64,000 nt of DNA from Phyto melanocephala (Eukaryota; Arthropoda; Insecta; Diptera; Rhinophoridae). Of the stretch, positions 24,311-35,111 are shown one piece after another. The stretch covers positions 121,469,062 to 121,533,061 of the forward strand of contig OW799236.1 in assembly GCA_941918925.1 (NCBI GenBank), in the 5' to 3' direction. The position numbers were made by a program, and so were the translations under genes. How positions within the stretch are numbered: position 1 is the first letter of the stretch; each line of letters begins with the position of its first letter. The notes under the pieces were generated by a model. The model saw nothing but the letters and a program-made list of their open reading frames with translations, did not search any database and was not told where the DNA came from.

Positions 24311-25723
24311 TTTTTTTTTCTTTTTGCAACATTCGTCATTAAAGGGTTAAGGCGCGAGGTGTGATAGTGTGACGAACTAGCAAGCCAGCGAACGAACAAG
24401 TGACTGAGTAATCGACTAACTACAAGAGTAGGTAATATTTTGATTGTCATACATAAACGAAACAATAAAATTAAACAAAACAAAAAAATTGTTTATACGA
24501 CCTGTTGATTAAACGTGTAGGAATTTCAAGATCATTAATTTAAACATATTGTATTATTTGCTAAAATAGTTTAATGAGAATTAAACAAAATCAAATAACA
24601 ATAAAATAAATAATAATTAAAAACAAAATATATTATCAGTAACTGAGCAATTATAACGAAAGGGTCAAGGGTATATTTACGTCGTAAGTACTCTTGCATG
24701 CACACATGCATGATGGCATTAAAGTTTTTCATATTCGATTGATATAAATAAATGAAATTGTGATTATTATTGTAATTATTTATTGACGTGAATTTGTTTA
24801 AATATTTATAACTAAAGACATTTAATTGCTAAACTTACAAACAGGTGTTTGGGGGGTGGGAATTGTAGGTCAGCTTTAAATATAAAATTTATTGATTTAT
24901 TTTATAATTCGAAACCTATTAATATGGCTTTAGCTGTTTAGAATATACTTTTTAGCTGTTTAGAATATGCTTTGCAACTACGGTTAAACTTTAGCTGCCT
25001 TATGCAAAAAAATTGTCAACGGTTTATAGAGGGTTAACTAAATTGATTTTCTATGGAAGTGTAATAAACTTTTGATCATTTTTATGCATATGGCAGTAAA
25101 AATATTTAAATACAACGCGGCAATAGTTAAAAGTTAATTATGCTATATGCAATATTAATAAAACTATTAGCGTGATCAATTTAAAATTATTATTTATAGC
25201 CTACAAAGTCAACAAGATCAATTACTTGGGTCGGAATATTGGTTTAAAGTTCACATTATATGATGTGAATGTCATTTGTTTATTTAGAAATATATTTTAA
25301 TTATAAATGTACATTAAAAACAAATACACAACAGATATGTACTAACAAAACTCTTAAAAATTTCTCAATATAGACAAGCAAAAGTGTTAAGTTTTTATAC
25401 ATATGTCCTACGGAGTTAATAAATTTAGGTAAAAGAACTGCTCCACAGTGGGTCAAAGTAAAAGGTGTGCAATGTAATATATTTTTAAATTATAGTTTTA
25501 ATCCATTAATACATTTTTTAAATTAGTGTAAACTAATTTATTTCATATCTCAAACAAAAAAAGGATAAGCTTTCACTACATGGTCTTGCACTTGTAAGTT
25601 CAACACAAGTAACATTTATTTTTTAGGACATTCAAAAGTTAAAAAAAACTCGTTTTATAAAATAAATTAGTCGTTATTTAAAAAATGTTAGCATAATCTA
25701 TTTCATTTGTACTTTATAATCTA
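24311..25723. other. AT-rich non-coding stretch
   Basis: Contains a 21-bp tandem duplication (AGCTGTTTAGAATATACTTT) near 24931-24972. No gene is supported. Confidence 0.6.
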
Positions 25724-25753
25724 GAGAGAGAGAGAGAGAGAGAGGAAGAGAGT
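25724..25753. repeat. AG dinucleotide microsatellite
   Basis: About 12 AG repeats with one interruption (GGAAGAGAG). Confidence 0.9.
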
Positions 25754-25869
25754 TTAACCTTCTTTGTCTGGTTTGCAAGTACTATTATAATAATAGTCAA
25801 AATAAAATAAATTGTGTTTGAGGTTTAAATGAAATTTTCTTTTAATTTGAAAAATCGATACACATCATT

Positions 25870-27186
25870 GTGTATGGAATATGGCATCGTACAAATATTC
25901 ACCGTGACTTCGCTCAGTGTCTGAGATCCGTGCTGCCCAACTGTAAGCCGTAAAGATGCGGCTGAATTTTAAAATGGCCTGAGTAATGTTACTTTTAAAG
26001 CCAATGGTCAATTGCAATTTTAGAAAAACCCGCGCCAATACAAAATTTTATTTTGAATTTTTAAGTAGTTCACTGTATTCTAGCGTTTTCATTTGATACC
26101 AATATTAAAGAAAGGGTTAAGAAAAAAATAAAATATCCGCCATTTTGTTTAGGGCTTTATCTTGGATTTTTTCATAGATCACTGTAATCTACTGGTCAAA
26201 TCCTTTCGTTTCATACCAATATTGAGAGGCTTGAAGGGGTTATAATTTTAAATACTAGATTTGATCCATATACATATAAATTTATTGTACGCCATTTTGT
26301 AGTGGCGGCCAGCATAAATATTCATTTTTTCACTGTCAAACATCTTCAGTTTGGTCTATAATTTAACCATGAATCGTCTTAACAACGAACAACGCTTGCA
26401 AATTATTGAATTTTATTATCAAAATGTGTGCTCTCTTAAGAAAGTTCATCGTGCGCTTCTTGTGTTCAGCGAAGAAGCTAATTTTTGGCTCAATGGTTAC
26501 GTTAATAAGCAGAATTGTCGATTTTGGAGTGAAGATCAGCCAGAAGCATTGCAAGAGCTACGAATGCATCCAGAAAAAGTCACAGTTTGGTGCGGTTTAT
26601 GAGCTGGTGGCATCATTGGATCGTACTTCTTCAAAGATGATGCGAATCGTAACGTAACTGTGAATGGTGAGCGCTACCATGAGATGATATCCAACTTTTT
26701 TTTGCCCAAAATGCAAGAGCTTGACTTCCATGACATGTGGTTTCAACAAGACGGTGCCACATGCCACACAGCACGCTTAACAATGGACTTATTGAGAGGC
26801 GAGTTTTGTGAATATTTTATTTTACGTTCGGGACCGGTCAATTGGCCGCCTAGATCGTGCGATTTAATGCCTTTAGACTATTTTTTGTGGGGCTATGTTA
26901 AAGCTCATGTCTATACACGCAAGCCCGCTTCAATTGACGCATTGGAAGGCAACATTGAAGCATTTATTCATGAGATACCGACCAAAATGTTAGAAAGAGT
27001 ATGCCAAAATTGGACTAAGCGGATGGACCATTTGAGGCGCAGTCACGGTCAACATTTGCATGAAATAATCTTCAAACATTAAATTATATGGACCGTACTA
27101 TCGATTAAAATAAAGATTTCATGCATTTTTCTGAATTTTGTGTGTTTTTTTTTAAACTACCCTATAGCTCTTAAAAAAACACCCTT
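25870..27186 (+). mobile_element. Mariner-type element with near-intact transposase
   Basis: The 3' end carries a terminal sequence which, read inward, is AAAGGGTGTTTTTTTAAGAG and then CTATAGGGTAG. A matching left inverted repeat is not visible, so the left limit is uncertain and the element may be 5'-truncated. The 5' untranslated part has two imperfect copies of a roughly 110-bp segment (around 26065 and 26175) containing CACTGTA, CCTTTCGTTTCATACCAATATT and, in turn, CGCCATTTTGT. The gene at 26369-27082 follows. The relic at 46437-46905 is the same transposase family. Confidence 0.75.
26369..27082 (+). pseudogene. Tc1/mariner-superfamily transposase, one stop and one internal deletion
   Basis: From ATG 26369 a single frame runs to the TAA at 27080-27082, broken only by TGA at 26600 (in a position reading CGL-stop-AGG, likely once Trp). 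Residues 1-30 (NNEQRLQIIEFYYQNVC) are the start of the paired-type helix-turn-helix. After VHRALLVFS the frame jumps directly to EEANFWLNGYV, so about 120 residues covering the rest of the DNA-binding region are gone without a frameshift. The first catalytic Asp expected in FSDEA is Glu here. The second (QQDGATCHTA) and third (RSCDLMPLDYF) acidic residues are kept, with 36 residues between them. Loss of most of the DNA-binding domain, the Asp change and the stop make it inactive. It is nevertheless well preserved, suggesting recent activity of the family. Confidence 0.85.
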
Positions 27187-27489
27187 TAGTTGTATTTTGG
27201 TGCTAATATCTCAGTTAGTTTTAAACCAAATTATAAGCTTTTCTCATAAATTATTTTCAAGACTACGGCTTGCAATATAATGTTGCTAGTGTGTTCAAAA
27301 ACTATTAAGTGGCAGCTTGATGAACTTGATATATTAAAAAAAATAAATATATATTTCCAAATAATGTCTGCGTATAACTTTGTCAATTAGTGGATTGAAT
27401 AACATTTTTTACGAATATCTTAAGAGGCATACAGTTTCTACAAATAGTAACAAAAATTTCTTTATATTATAATAGGGCTGAAAATATTT
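27187..27489. other. AT-rich non-coding stretch
   Basis: Nothing recognised between the mariner and the Helentron fragment. Confidence 0.6.
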
Positions 27490-27783
27490 ATTTTTGTGGC
27501 ATAAATAAGCAGAAAAACAGAGGTAGTCATGTTTATCTCATATCTCATAAAGTTATGGGGTGAACGTGCTAGATTTTAAAAGCGGTTAATTCCCTTTTAC
27601 TTCACAAACAGATATTTTCAATATGAAGGGGCTTTTAAAATTTAATTTCAACCAACACATGCACATACGGACAGATGGTCAGAGGTTCAGATTGACATTA
27701 AACAAACGACTCCCCTATTAATAATTACAAACTAAATGACAAAGCTATATATACCCTTGGCACCGCAACTGAAGGGTATAAAA
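27490..27783 (-). mobile_element. Helentron fragment, 5' part only
   Basis: Minus-strand TATACCCTTCAGTTGCGGTG start at 27780, the ACAAAGCTATATATACCCTTG motif (plus strand, 27740), ACGGACAGATGG tract and ATCTCATAAAGTTATGGGG are recognisable. The A/T tract and the 3' hairpin are missing. Confidence 0.7.
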
Positions 27784-28119
27784 AGAATAATTAATTTCTC
27801 CAAAATTTGGAATCCTACTTTAAACATTCCGAAGACTACTCAACGAACAAACAACGTTATTAACTATCATTTACTTTGAGCTCATGGGGTTGAAAGAATT
27901 TTTATGCTTAATAATAAGCTTTACTTGGGGTGTAATCCCGAGCTTCCTCTTAGTGGTCATTTGCATTAAGTAAATTTTTCTATACGAAAAACATGTGGAC
28001 GACTTGTTTTAGTTCTCTTATATGCATGGTAAATGGTAGATTGAAAATTTAATGGATCCCTTTCAAATGTGACGTTTAAAGACGTGAAATGTGTTAAACA
28101 ATTGCAATAACTGTTAATA
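27784..28119. other. Non-coding gap
   Basis: Short less AT-rich spacer between two Helentrons; no feature seen. Confidence 0.55.
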
Positions 28120-28817
28120 AACAAGTAAGAGTGCTATATTCGGCCGTGCCGAATCTTATATACCCTTCACAACGTGTAATCATGCAATAACAATTGTTTG
28201 TATCACCATTCATCTCACGTACGTATTTCATACGAACATACATATAAAAAACATACATACATATATAAAAACATCCCATTGAAAAAAAAAAAATTTTTAA
28301 AAAAATTGAAAAAAATTTAAAAAAAAAATTTTAATTAAAAAAAAATAATAATAAAAATATAAATAATATATAAATAATATATAAAATAAAATAATAAGAT
28401 AAAAAAAAAATTTTTCTTTTTGCTCAGTTGGAATTCATGCCACGTTTACTCTAACCAGTATATATGTATGTATGTTGTTGTTGTAATTGTGAAAAAAGAA
28501 CGAGGTGGTCGTGGTTTTTTGCTCATATCTCAGAAAGTTATGAGGCGATTGTGCTGAATTTCAATAGCGATTCATTCCCGAATATTTCCAAAAGATTGAT
28601 ACCATACTGAGATCTGAGGAACATATAGTTGCTTCTAAAATTTGATTTCAACCAACACACGGACACGCGGACAGACGGTCAGAGCTTAATCGTCTCTTAT
28701 TCATAAGCTTGCAGAAAATATATACTTTATGGGGTCGAAAATAAAAATTGTAGAAATTACAAACGGAATGACAAAGCTATATATACCCTTGTGCACCACA
28801 CGTGAAGGGTATAAAAA
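28120..28817 (-). mobile_element. DINE-1-like Helentron, complete copy
   Basis: The left edge ACAAGTAAGAGTGCTATATT followed by CGGCCGTGCCG is the 3' hairpin end. The right edge CACGTGAAGGGTATAAAAA is the 5' end. The tetranucleotide tract is short here (ACACGCGGACAGACGG at 28665-28680). A/T tract at 28280-28415. Confidence 0.85.
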
Positions 28818-30456
28818 TGAAGTTTTAGTATTTGGATGTACTACACAATCGTTCAGCTTTATCATAAGCCTTCACAGAATTTCAAAATCGACCTTTATTA
28901 TATTTTATTTAAAGAAAAACATTTTAAATGCATAAATAAAAATAAATTAAATATTTAAGTAAAGTCGTTAATAAATATCTCTACGGACAACCAAATTTTT
29001 TGCAGAGACATTTTTATTTGTTTCTATAATGTTATTAACTACTATTTTTGGCATATTGTAAACTCAGAAAAATAAATTAAAATTAATTAAAATTAACATT
29101 TCTTACTCGACTATTCTGTATTAAAATTATGTTTTAATTCAAAATTAAAAAAAGGAATAAAACTAAAAATTTAAGATTAAAGATTGAAGAACATTAGTAA
29201 ATCTATTTTAATATTATTTTTTAATTTAAAAAATATGTCGATTTAAATTCAGATTTACGTTTTAAATCTCTTTCGACCTCTTTTCAAATTTATTAAAATC
29301 GGCACGTGAATAAATTATTTCATTTCGAAATTCTTAACTAACAAATTTATTTGTATAGAAATTACTAATAATGCAGAAAAAAAAACTGTTTAAATATTTA
29401 TGACAATAAGAGGAATCGATTAAAAAGTTATTTGTATTTATTGTACATAAGTCTGTTATTTTTTATTTTTTTTTGTTTCCACTTAATTAAGGGTGTGGCC
29501 GAAATGTATATGTTTGTTCTGCGATAATAACGACATAAGCTTTTAAATAGAATCGTAAATAAATCAAATATTTCAAACATTAAAATTTTTTCACAATTCT
29601 GCACAACCGCCCACTTTAAAAAACAAATACATATTACAAAACAAAGAGAGAGAGACAAAAATGCTGCTTGAATGTATGTATGTCATTTGGAATTTATTAT
29701 TGACTTGTTAATTGTTTAAATAATAATACGAGTACCCATAAAGGTGACAATTTTGTGTTGTAATAAAACAAAAAATGCATATTTAAGTTTCTAATATTTT
29801 TTCTTTCACAATCGCAATAGAAAATAATTATACACTTGTGTTTTGTTGGGCCTTTGATAAATTTACAAAGTACAAAGTGTAATAATTAAATCGAAAATAA
29901 TAAATATTAAAATCAAATAAAAAGAAAGAAAAACTCGGTAAAAAAAATTTGTGCCAATTAAGTGTGAATAATGCGTGTTTAAAGAAAAAAAAAATAGTAG
30001 CAAAAAAAAACTACACATTACAAAAACCCACCTTAAAAAACTAAACCCATAAATACCAGTTCAGCAGTTTTTATAATTTTTTGTTTTATAACTTCTTAAG
30101 TTTTTATAACATAATTGAATTGAAACTAAAGAATTGAATGAAGGTCAACAAAAAATTAAAGTCATAAATAAATGGGTGACAATTTTAATTTAAAGGTGCT
30201 TTACATAATACACTTGAATGGAGCAGAACATGGGAATGTTTTAAGAAACTGAAAAAAAAAATTTTCTACTAAAACAAGCATTTTTAATTTTTTCCTGCTT
30301 AAGCGCCCCCTGTATTTCAATATGTGCCTTTTTTAGACTTTGAAGCAAGTATATAGCAGATTTGTTCACTTTAAATTATTTTAAAATATTTTTTTGTTAA
30401 ATACCTATTAAAAATTTCCTAGTTTTGAACTTGTACATTAAACATTGGAAACCCAT
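28818..30456. other. AT-rich non-coding stretch
   Basis: Low-complexity DNA with no supported feature. Confidence 0.6.
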
Positions 30457-30650
30457 AAAAGGTGAATTTTTCAATTTGTATGGTACTTTTTGTATTTCCT
30501 TTTTTTATGAAGCCAGAATTTTGAAATTTAAGACTGAAAATGTTGTGGGCGACTAAAAAGGTACTTTTTCACATTTCTATGGTACTTTTTATACTTTCTG
30601 CGTTTCCAAAACTAGAATTTCAAATTGAGAGGTAAGACAGAAAATGGAAG
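30457..30650. repeat. Two imperfect 100-bp tandem units
   Basis: Each unit starts AAAAGGT and contains TATGGTACTTTTT at 30479 and 30579, followed by a CAGAATTTTGAAATT / CTAGAATTTCAAATT block. Origin unknown. Confidence 0.55.
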
Positions 30651-30692
30651 AATTTTCGCATTTGCTGAAATTATCAATCTATATTTTGGAGA

Positions 30693-31281
30693 CTAACAGC
30701 CAAACCTAAATAAGAGCGGCAAGAGTTTTTATTTTTTGCAACAATTCACATGTTAATATAATTTGTATGAAGCAAATCGAAATACCGCGATGACAAAGCT
30801 TTGCAACAGTGAAACAAGTCGAGGAAAAATTTTCGGCGCCGGTGGCTAAGCAGTTTTTAAGCGGCGGCGGCTACAACAAATTGAAATCGGCAGCTAAAAA
30901 TTTCAAAATCTAAAAATCTAATAAGAGTCGACTTAAGCTGATCAAAACGTCGGCTTTCTTGAGCCGTTTTAAGCCGACAAAAACGGCGGCGGCGTGGACA
31001 TGGAAAAAATCCGGTCGACTTGTTTCACTGCTTTGCAATTGGAAAATCCAATTTTGACGAGGCATTAGGTATGGAAGTTGGCTGCAGTACAACTGTTGTT
31101 GTTTTTTTTTTTACTTTTTTTTAAGCTTTTTTTAGGTTAATCTAGCGATTTTATTTCTATTTAGTGATTTTTATTTAAAAATATAAGTGAACATTATGAC
31201 GCTCTTGTTTAGATTTGCCACCCCAGCGTTATCGCTCAGCGGAATATTACGCAACGTCTGCCGCTCTTGTTTAGGTTGGTA
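30693..31281. mobile_element. Inverted-repeat element hosting a nested hAT miniature element
   Basis: The left end CCAAACCTAAATAAGAGCGGCA and the reverse complement of the right end CCAACCTAAACAAGAGCGGCAG match with one gap and two changes. A further inverted copy of the end (GCTCTTGTTTAGATTTG) lies inside at 31203. No target duplication proven. The hAT miniature element 30807-31030 is inserted in it. Confidence 0.5.
30807..31030. mobile_element. 224-bp hAT miniature element with perfect 8-bp target duplication
   Basis: CTTTGCAA occurs at 30799-30806 and again at 31031-31038. The ends are CAGTGAAACAAGTCGA and its reverse complement TCGACTTGTTTCACTG, a perfect 16-bp inverted repeat. CAGTG-type ends with 8-bp duplications are characteristic of the hAT superfamily. 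The interior is unusually GC-rich for the window, with GGCGGCGGC and GCCGAC/GTCGGC repeats. No coding capacity. Confidence 0.92.
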
Positions 31282-31810
31282 CGTAACAACCATTGAACCA
31301 TTTGATGAAATAGAAATAATGTCGAATTAATATCCCTACAGTATTTTCCTTATTTTTTTGATAAAATTCATTGAAGAAACAAGTTTTCAAACAAATAAAT
31401 AAATGATAATAAACAAACAATAAATAACGTAAAATTATTTAGTAATTAAAAAAATATATTCTTGAGTATTTAATACATAGTAAGAACTGCGCTAGCTTAG
31501 TAGGGGATATTTTGCTAGTTAGTATTAGTATTATAAATTAATCATCTATTTATTTTAACTTAATAAAAAATATTTTTCGTTTAAATAACCAGTCGAGCAT
31601 AAAATCTAATTATTTAGTAAATATGTACTTAGTTTGTTTTTAATGTTTATATTAAAATACGTGAACATACCAATGACAATGGAAGTGATTATATTAATTA
31701 AAAAAATATATGTTAATATGTATGTATGTATGTTTATAACCAAGAAAAAAAACCATATAAACAAATATTTACAAAAAAGATTATAAATTGTCAAGTTTTA
31801 TATAATTTTT
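31282..31810. other. AT-rich non-coding stretch
   Basis: ATGT microsatellite near 31718-31735. Nothing else. Confidence 0.65.
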
Positions 31811-33212
31811 TCTTTTCATACCCACCACCAAAAAAATGTTGTGGGGGTATATTAGTTTTGTCATTGCGTTTGTAACACATCGAAATATGCATTTTAGACC
31901 CCATAAGGTATATATTTTCTGAGTCCTGGTTTAATTTTAGGATGATCTTGCTATGTCCGACCGTCCGTCCATACAATTCTGAAATTTTCAAGACATTGAT
32001 TTTTGAGCAATAGATTTGTAGCAACGAAAAACTAAGATGACATGCCCACTTTTACGCCTACTTCCCATATACATAATATATTTAAAATTCATATAATTTC
32101 TCTGCGTACAGTGATATTGAAAGAATAAAGGACCCTATATTGGAATATCTAAGCTAAATTCATTAGCAAAAAGTACTTTGATACGCCTACTTTAACGCCC
32201 ACCTCTCACATATTCCACCATCAATGAAATTTAAATGCTCATAAAACTGACAGAATTAGAGGTATCATGATGAAATTTTGCAAATTTTGGTCAATGTAAT
32301 TATAATCCCAGAAAATTAAGGTGACATGCCCACTTTTACGCCTACCTCCCATATAACGCTTTAACTTAAATTCATATAATTTCTCTATTGACATAGATTT
32401 TGGAAGAATAAAGGACTGTATATTGAAATATCTTAAATGAATTTATTAGCAGAAACTATTTTGACACGCCTACTTTAACGCCCACTTCTCACGTAATCTA
32501 CTTTTAATGAAATTTAAAAGCTCATAAAACTGACAGAATTAGAGGTGTGATAATGAAAAATAATTTCTCTTTTTGGAAAATAAAAAATTCTGTATTGAAA
32601 TATCTAAGTTCATTAGCAGAAGTTATTTCGACACGCCTACTTCAACGTCCGCTTCTCACATATTCTGCTACCCATGAAATGTAAAAACTTATAAAAGCAA
32701 TAGAATGAACTAGGTAATGAAATTTCGCACATATAGGTTTCTAATAAATTTTTTTTAATAATTTTTTTTTATAATCTTAAACTCATAATTTTTTTGAAAG
32801 GACAAAAATTTCGGGAAAAAAAAACCAAAAAAGAATTATCTAAGCGATATTCAAACAATAATTATATTATTTAAAAGTTAGGAGGTGCAATGCCTACACA
32901 AATCGAATATTATTTTTTAACTCCCTTGGGCTACCAAGTTCTGCTCTTCAGCTTCAATAAAAATACAACATTGTATCACCACCCCTAATGTAGAAATATT
33001 TAAGGTTTCATTGCAAGAATAAATTTAAGAAAATTAATTAATAGCAAATCGAAGATAATGATAGAAAGTGATACATATTTCAGTATAAGAGATCATTCCA
33101 TTAATTACTGTTAATAACAAAATAATTTAAATCTTGTGCTAAAAAAGTACGTAGAAATGGTGGTGGGTATAAAAAATTCGGCACGGCCGAATATTGCGCT
33201 CTTACTTGTTTT
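31811..33212 (+). mobile_element. Helentron, second subfamily, with internal tandem repeats
   Basis: Starts CATACCCACCACCAAAAAAA and ends GGTGGTGGGTATAAAAAATT then the hairpin TTCGGC-ACG-GCCGAA and ATATTGCGCTCTTACTTGTT. The CCACCACC / GGTGGTGGG pair forms subterminal inverted repeats absent from the other subfamily. Inside are about two and a half units of a 284-bp repeat starting ATGCCCACTTTTACGCC (32042, 32326). The tetranucleotide tract is reduced to CCGACCGTCCGTCC near 31958. Confidence 0.85.
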
Positions 33213-34097
33213 ATTTACTATTGTTTAAAAGAGCTCATGTGCGAAATGCCTACAAAAATAATTTTAAAAAAATAATAATATTTAAATATGTTTGTTTGTA
33301 TTTTGTCGTAGCTATTTTGGTATGTAAGGTAAGTATTAAACAACAGCAACAATAACAACAACAGAAAATAATAATATTGAAATCATTGGGCGGTGGTGCA
33401 GCAAAAAGGCACACCTTACATACTACATGGCAAAAAAAAATATTTAAAATCAAAATCAAACAATCAAACAAACGACATCTACGAAAACGGTTTAAACAGC
33501 CAAAAGGTATGTAGAAGTTGAATGCGTCTATGTTTTGTATGTGACTATTTAAAAAAAATTTTAAAAAATACATGGAAATAACTAACGAATTATTTGTTAA
33601 CTTTAATAAAAAAAAAACTGGTACAAATATTCATGAAAATATGTATGTACATATGTACATATGTCTGCTCAGACACACATACATACTTCTGTTTTAATAC
33701 GTAAGTAAGTACGTTTATTAAACATTCAATTTAAATATTTTATTAATTTTTTTTTAGTTCATACACATTTAATCATATTAATAACATTAAACTGGAAAAA
33801 ACGTTTAAGTTATAAAAAAAAACACTAACAGCTACATAGATTTTGAGCAGCTCAGTGTTGCATCAGAGTTCAAAAGGTGTGCAGTCATTTAGATTTTTTT
33901 ATGCTATGAAAAATGAATTTAAGACATCATTGAATTTTAAATAAATAGAGGCTTTAGATTATTTTTTCTTTTAAAATTAAAATTATTGACACTCCTTGAA
34001 ACAGGACTTCATTTTTAATTTCAAACTAATAGTGAAAATAACTCAAAATTAAAAACTCAATATTAAAAAATTATACAAAAATTTTATAAAGAAAGGA
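33213..34097. other. AT-rich non-coding stretch
   Basis: Contains a TATGTACATATGTACATATG microsatellite-like palindrome near 33642-33664 and ACATACATAC runs. A 107-codon minus-strand frame at 33250-33573 is built from CAACAACAA and A/T runs and looks like chance. Confidence 0.6.
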
Positions 34098-34232
34098 TAT
34101 TTTATTTAATTTTACTACAAGTTTTCTTTTTTAATTAAATTTTTTTTTTAACCCAAACTCCTATTTTATTTGTATTAAATTTCACTATAAGTTTTCTTTT
34201 TTAATTAATTTTTTTTAACCCAAACTCCTTTT
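34098..34232. repeat. Two-unit tandem duplication, period 70 bp
   Basis: AAGTTTTCTTTTTTAATTAA followed by AACCCAAACTCCT occurs at about 34119 and 34189. The second unit has fewer T residues in the homopolymer. Confidence 0.75.
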
Positions 34233-34856
34233 AGGTAGTAAATAAGTCTATTAGAAATTTCCTTAAAATCGAAAGTTTACTGCAAAGTTCATATAAATTG
34301 GTGATTTATAGAAACATTCCATTTAATTTTATTTTTTTTAATTTACCAAAAATCTTTAAAAATTTAAGTTTAAAAAAAGAATTTATTGAAAATTTTCTAG
34401 AATGAAATTTAAGGGACATTTTTCAAATTGATGGCAATTCTTCTATAAAAAAACAATTTCTAGAAAGTTTTACAAAAACTTTTTATTTAAGTTTCTATAT
34501 AAAATTGTGGAGATTTGTAATCGAAAAGTTTGAAGTTAAATTATTGTAATTGAACCTTGACACACGAAAAACAATTATGCGAGCACAAAATGAGAGGAGA
34601 AGAGTATCGCCATTTGTTGACGTAGAGTTTCAACAACGGTGTATTCACATAAGGTTATAGCGCAGACGGATAGAATTTTTCTCTCTTTTTTAAATAAAGT
34701 TTGACAATTCTTGGGACTGAAAACTCTTTTTTATATATGGAGATTGACAAACATTGGGACAAAAAAGCTGCTAGCACCGCTACCTGTATAAGTGTACCCT
34801 GGTTTCAACCAAACCAACTAGTAGCACAAAACTTATTCATGTATATTAAAAGAATT

Positions 34857-35111
34857 GCAGCCTTATTCTATCACTCGATAAAGCTAAATCTCTATCGCTG
34901 AAAAATATAATTAGAGGTTTTTGTAGCCTGAGTCTCCAAGTAAACGGTCCTGCAACCTCATTCTGCAACACGCTAAGGCTAAATCTCTATCACTAAGACC
35001 CTAAAAAATAAATTAACAGATTTTTGGCTAACATATATTCTAAATATCAATATATTTTTTAGAGTTTTAGCGATAGAGATTTAGCTTTAGCGAGTTACAG
35101 AATAAGGCTGC
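34857..35111. mobile_element. 255-bp foldback element with a third internal arm
   Basis: The left arm (GCAGCCTTATTCTATCACTC onward to AAATCTCTATCGCT) and the reverse complement of the right arm (GCAGCCTTATTCTGTAACTC onward) match over about 43 bp. A third, direct copy of the arm (GCAACCTCATTCTGCAACAC onward) lies at 34951-34995. The third arm suggests an earlier internal rearrangement. No target duplication found. Confidence 0.75.

Noticed and set aside
28094..28279. Small open frame with the peptide text MNGDTNNCYC...TRCEGYIRFGT recurring near 55950 and 57571
   Set aside because: It is the translation of the conserved Helentron 3' end including the hairpin. Conservation follows the DNA repeat, stops vary and there is no reason to think it is a protein.
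33250..33573. 107-codon minus-strand frame with Cys/Phe/Ile-rich text
   Set aside because: Arises from CAACAACAA and A/T runs on the opposite strand.
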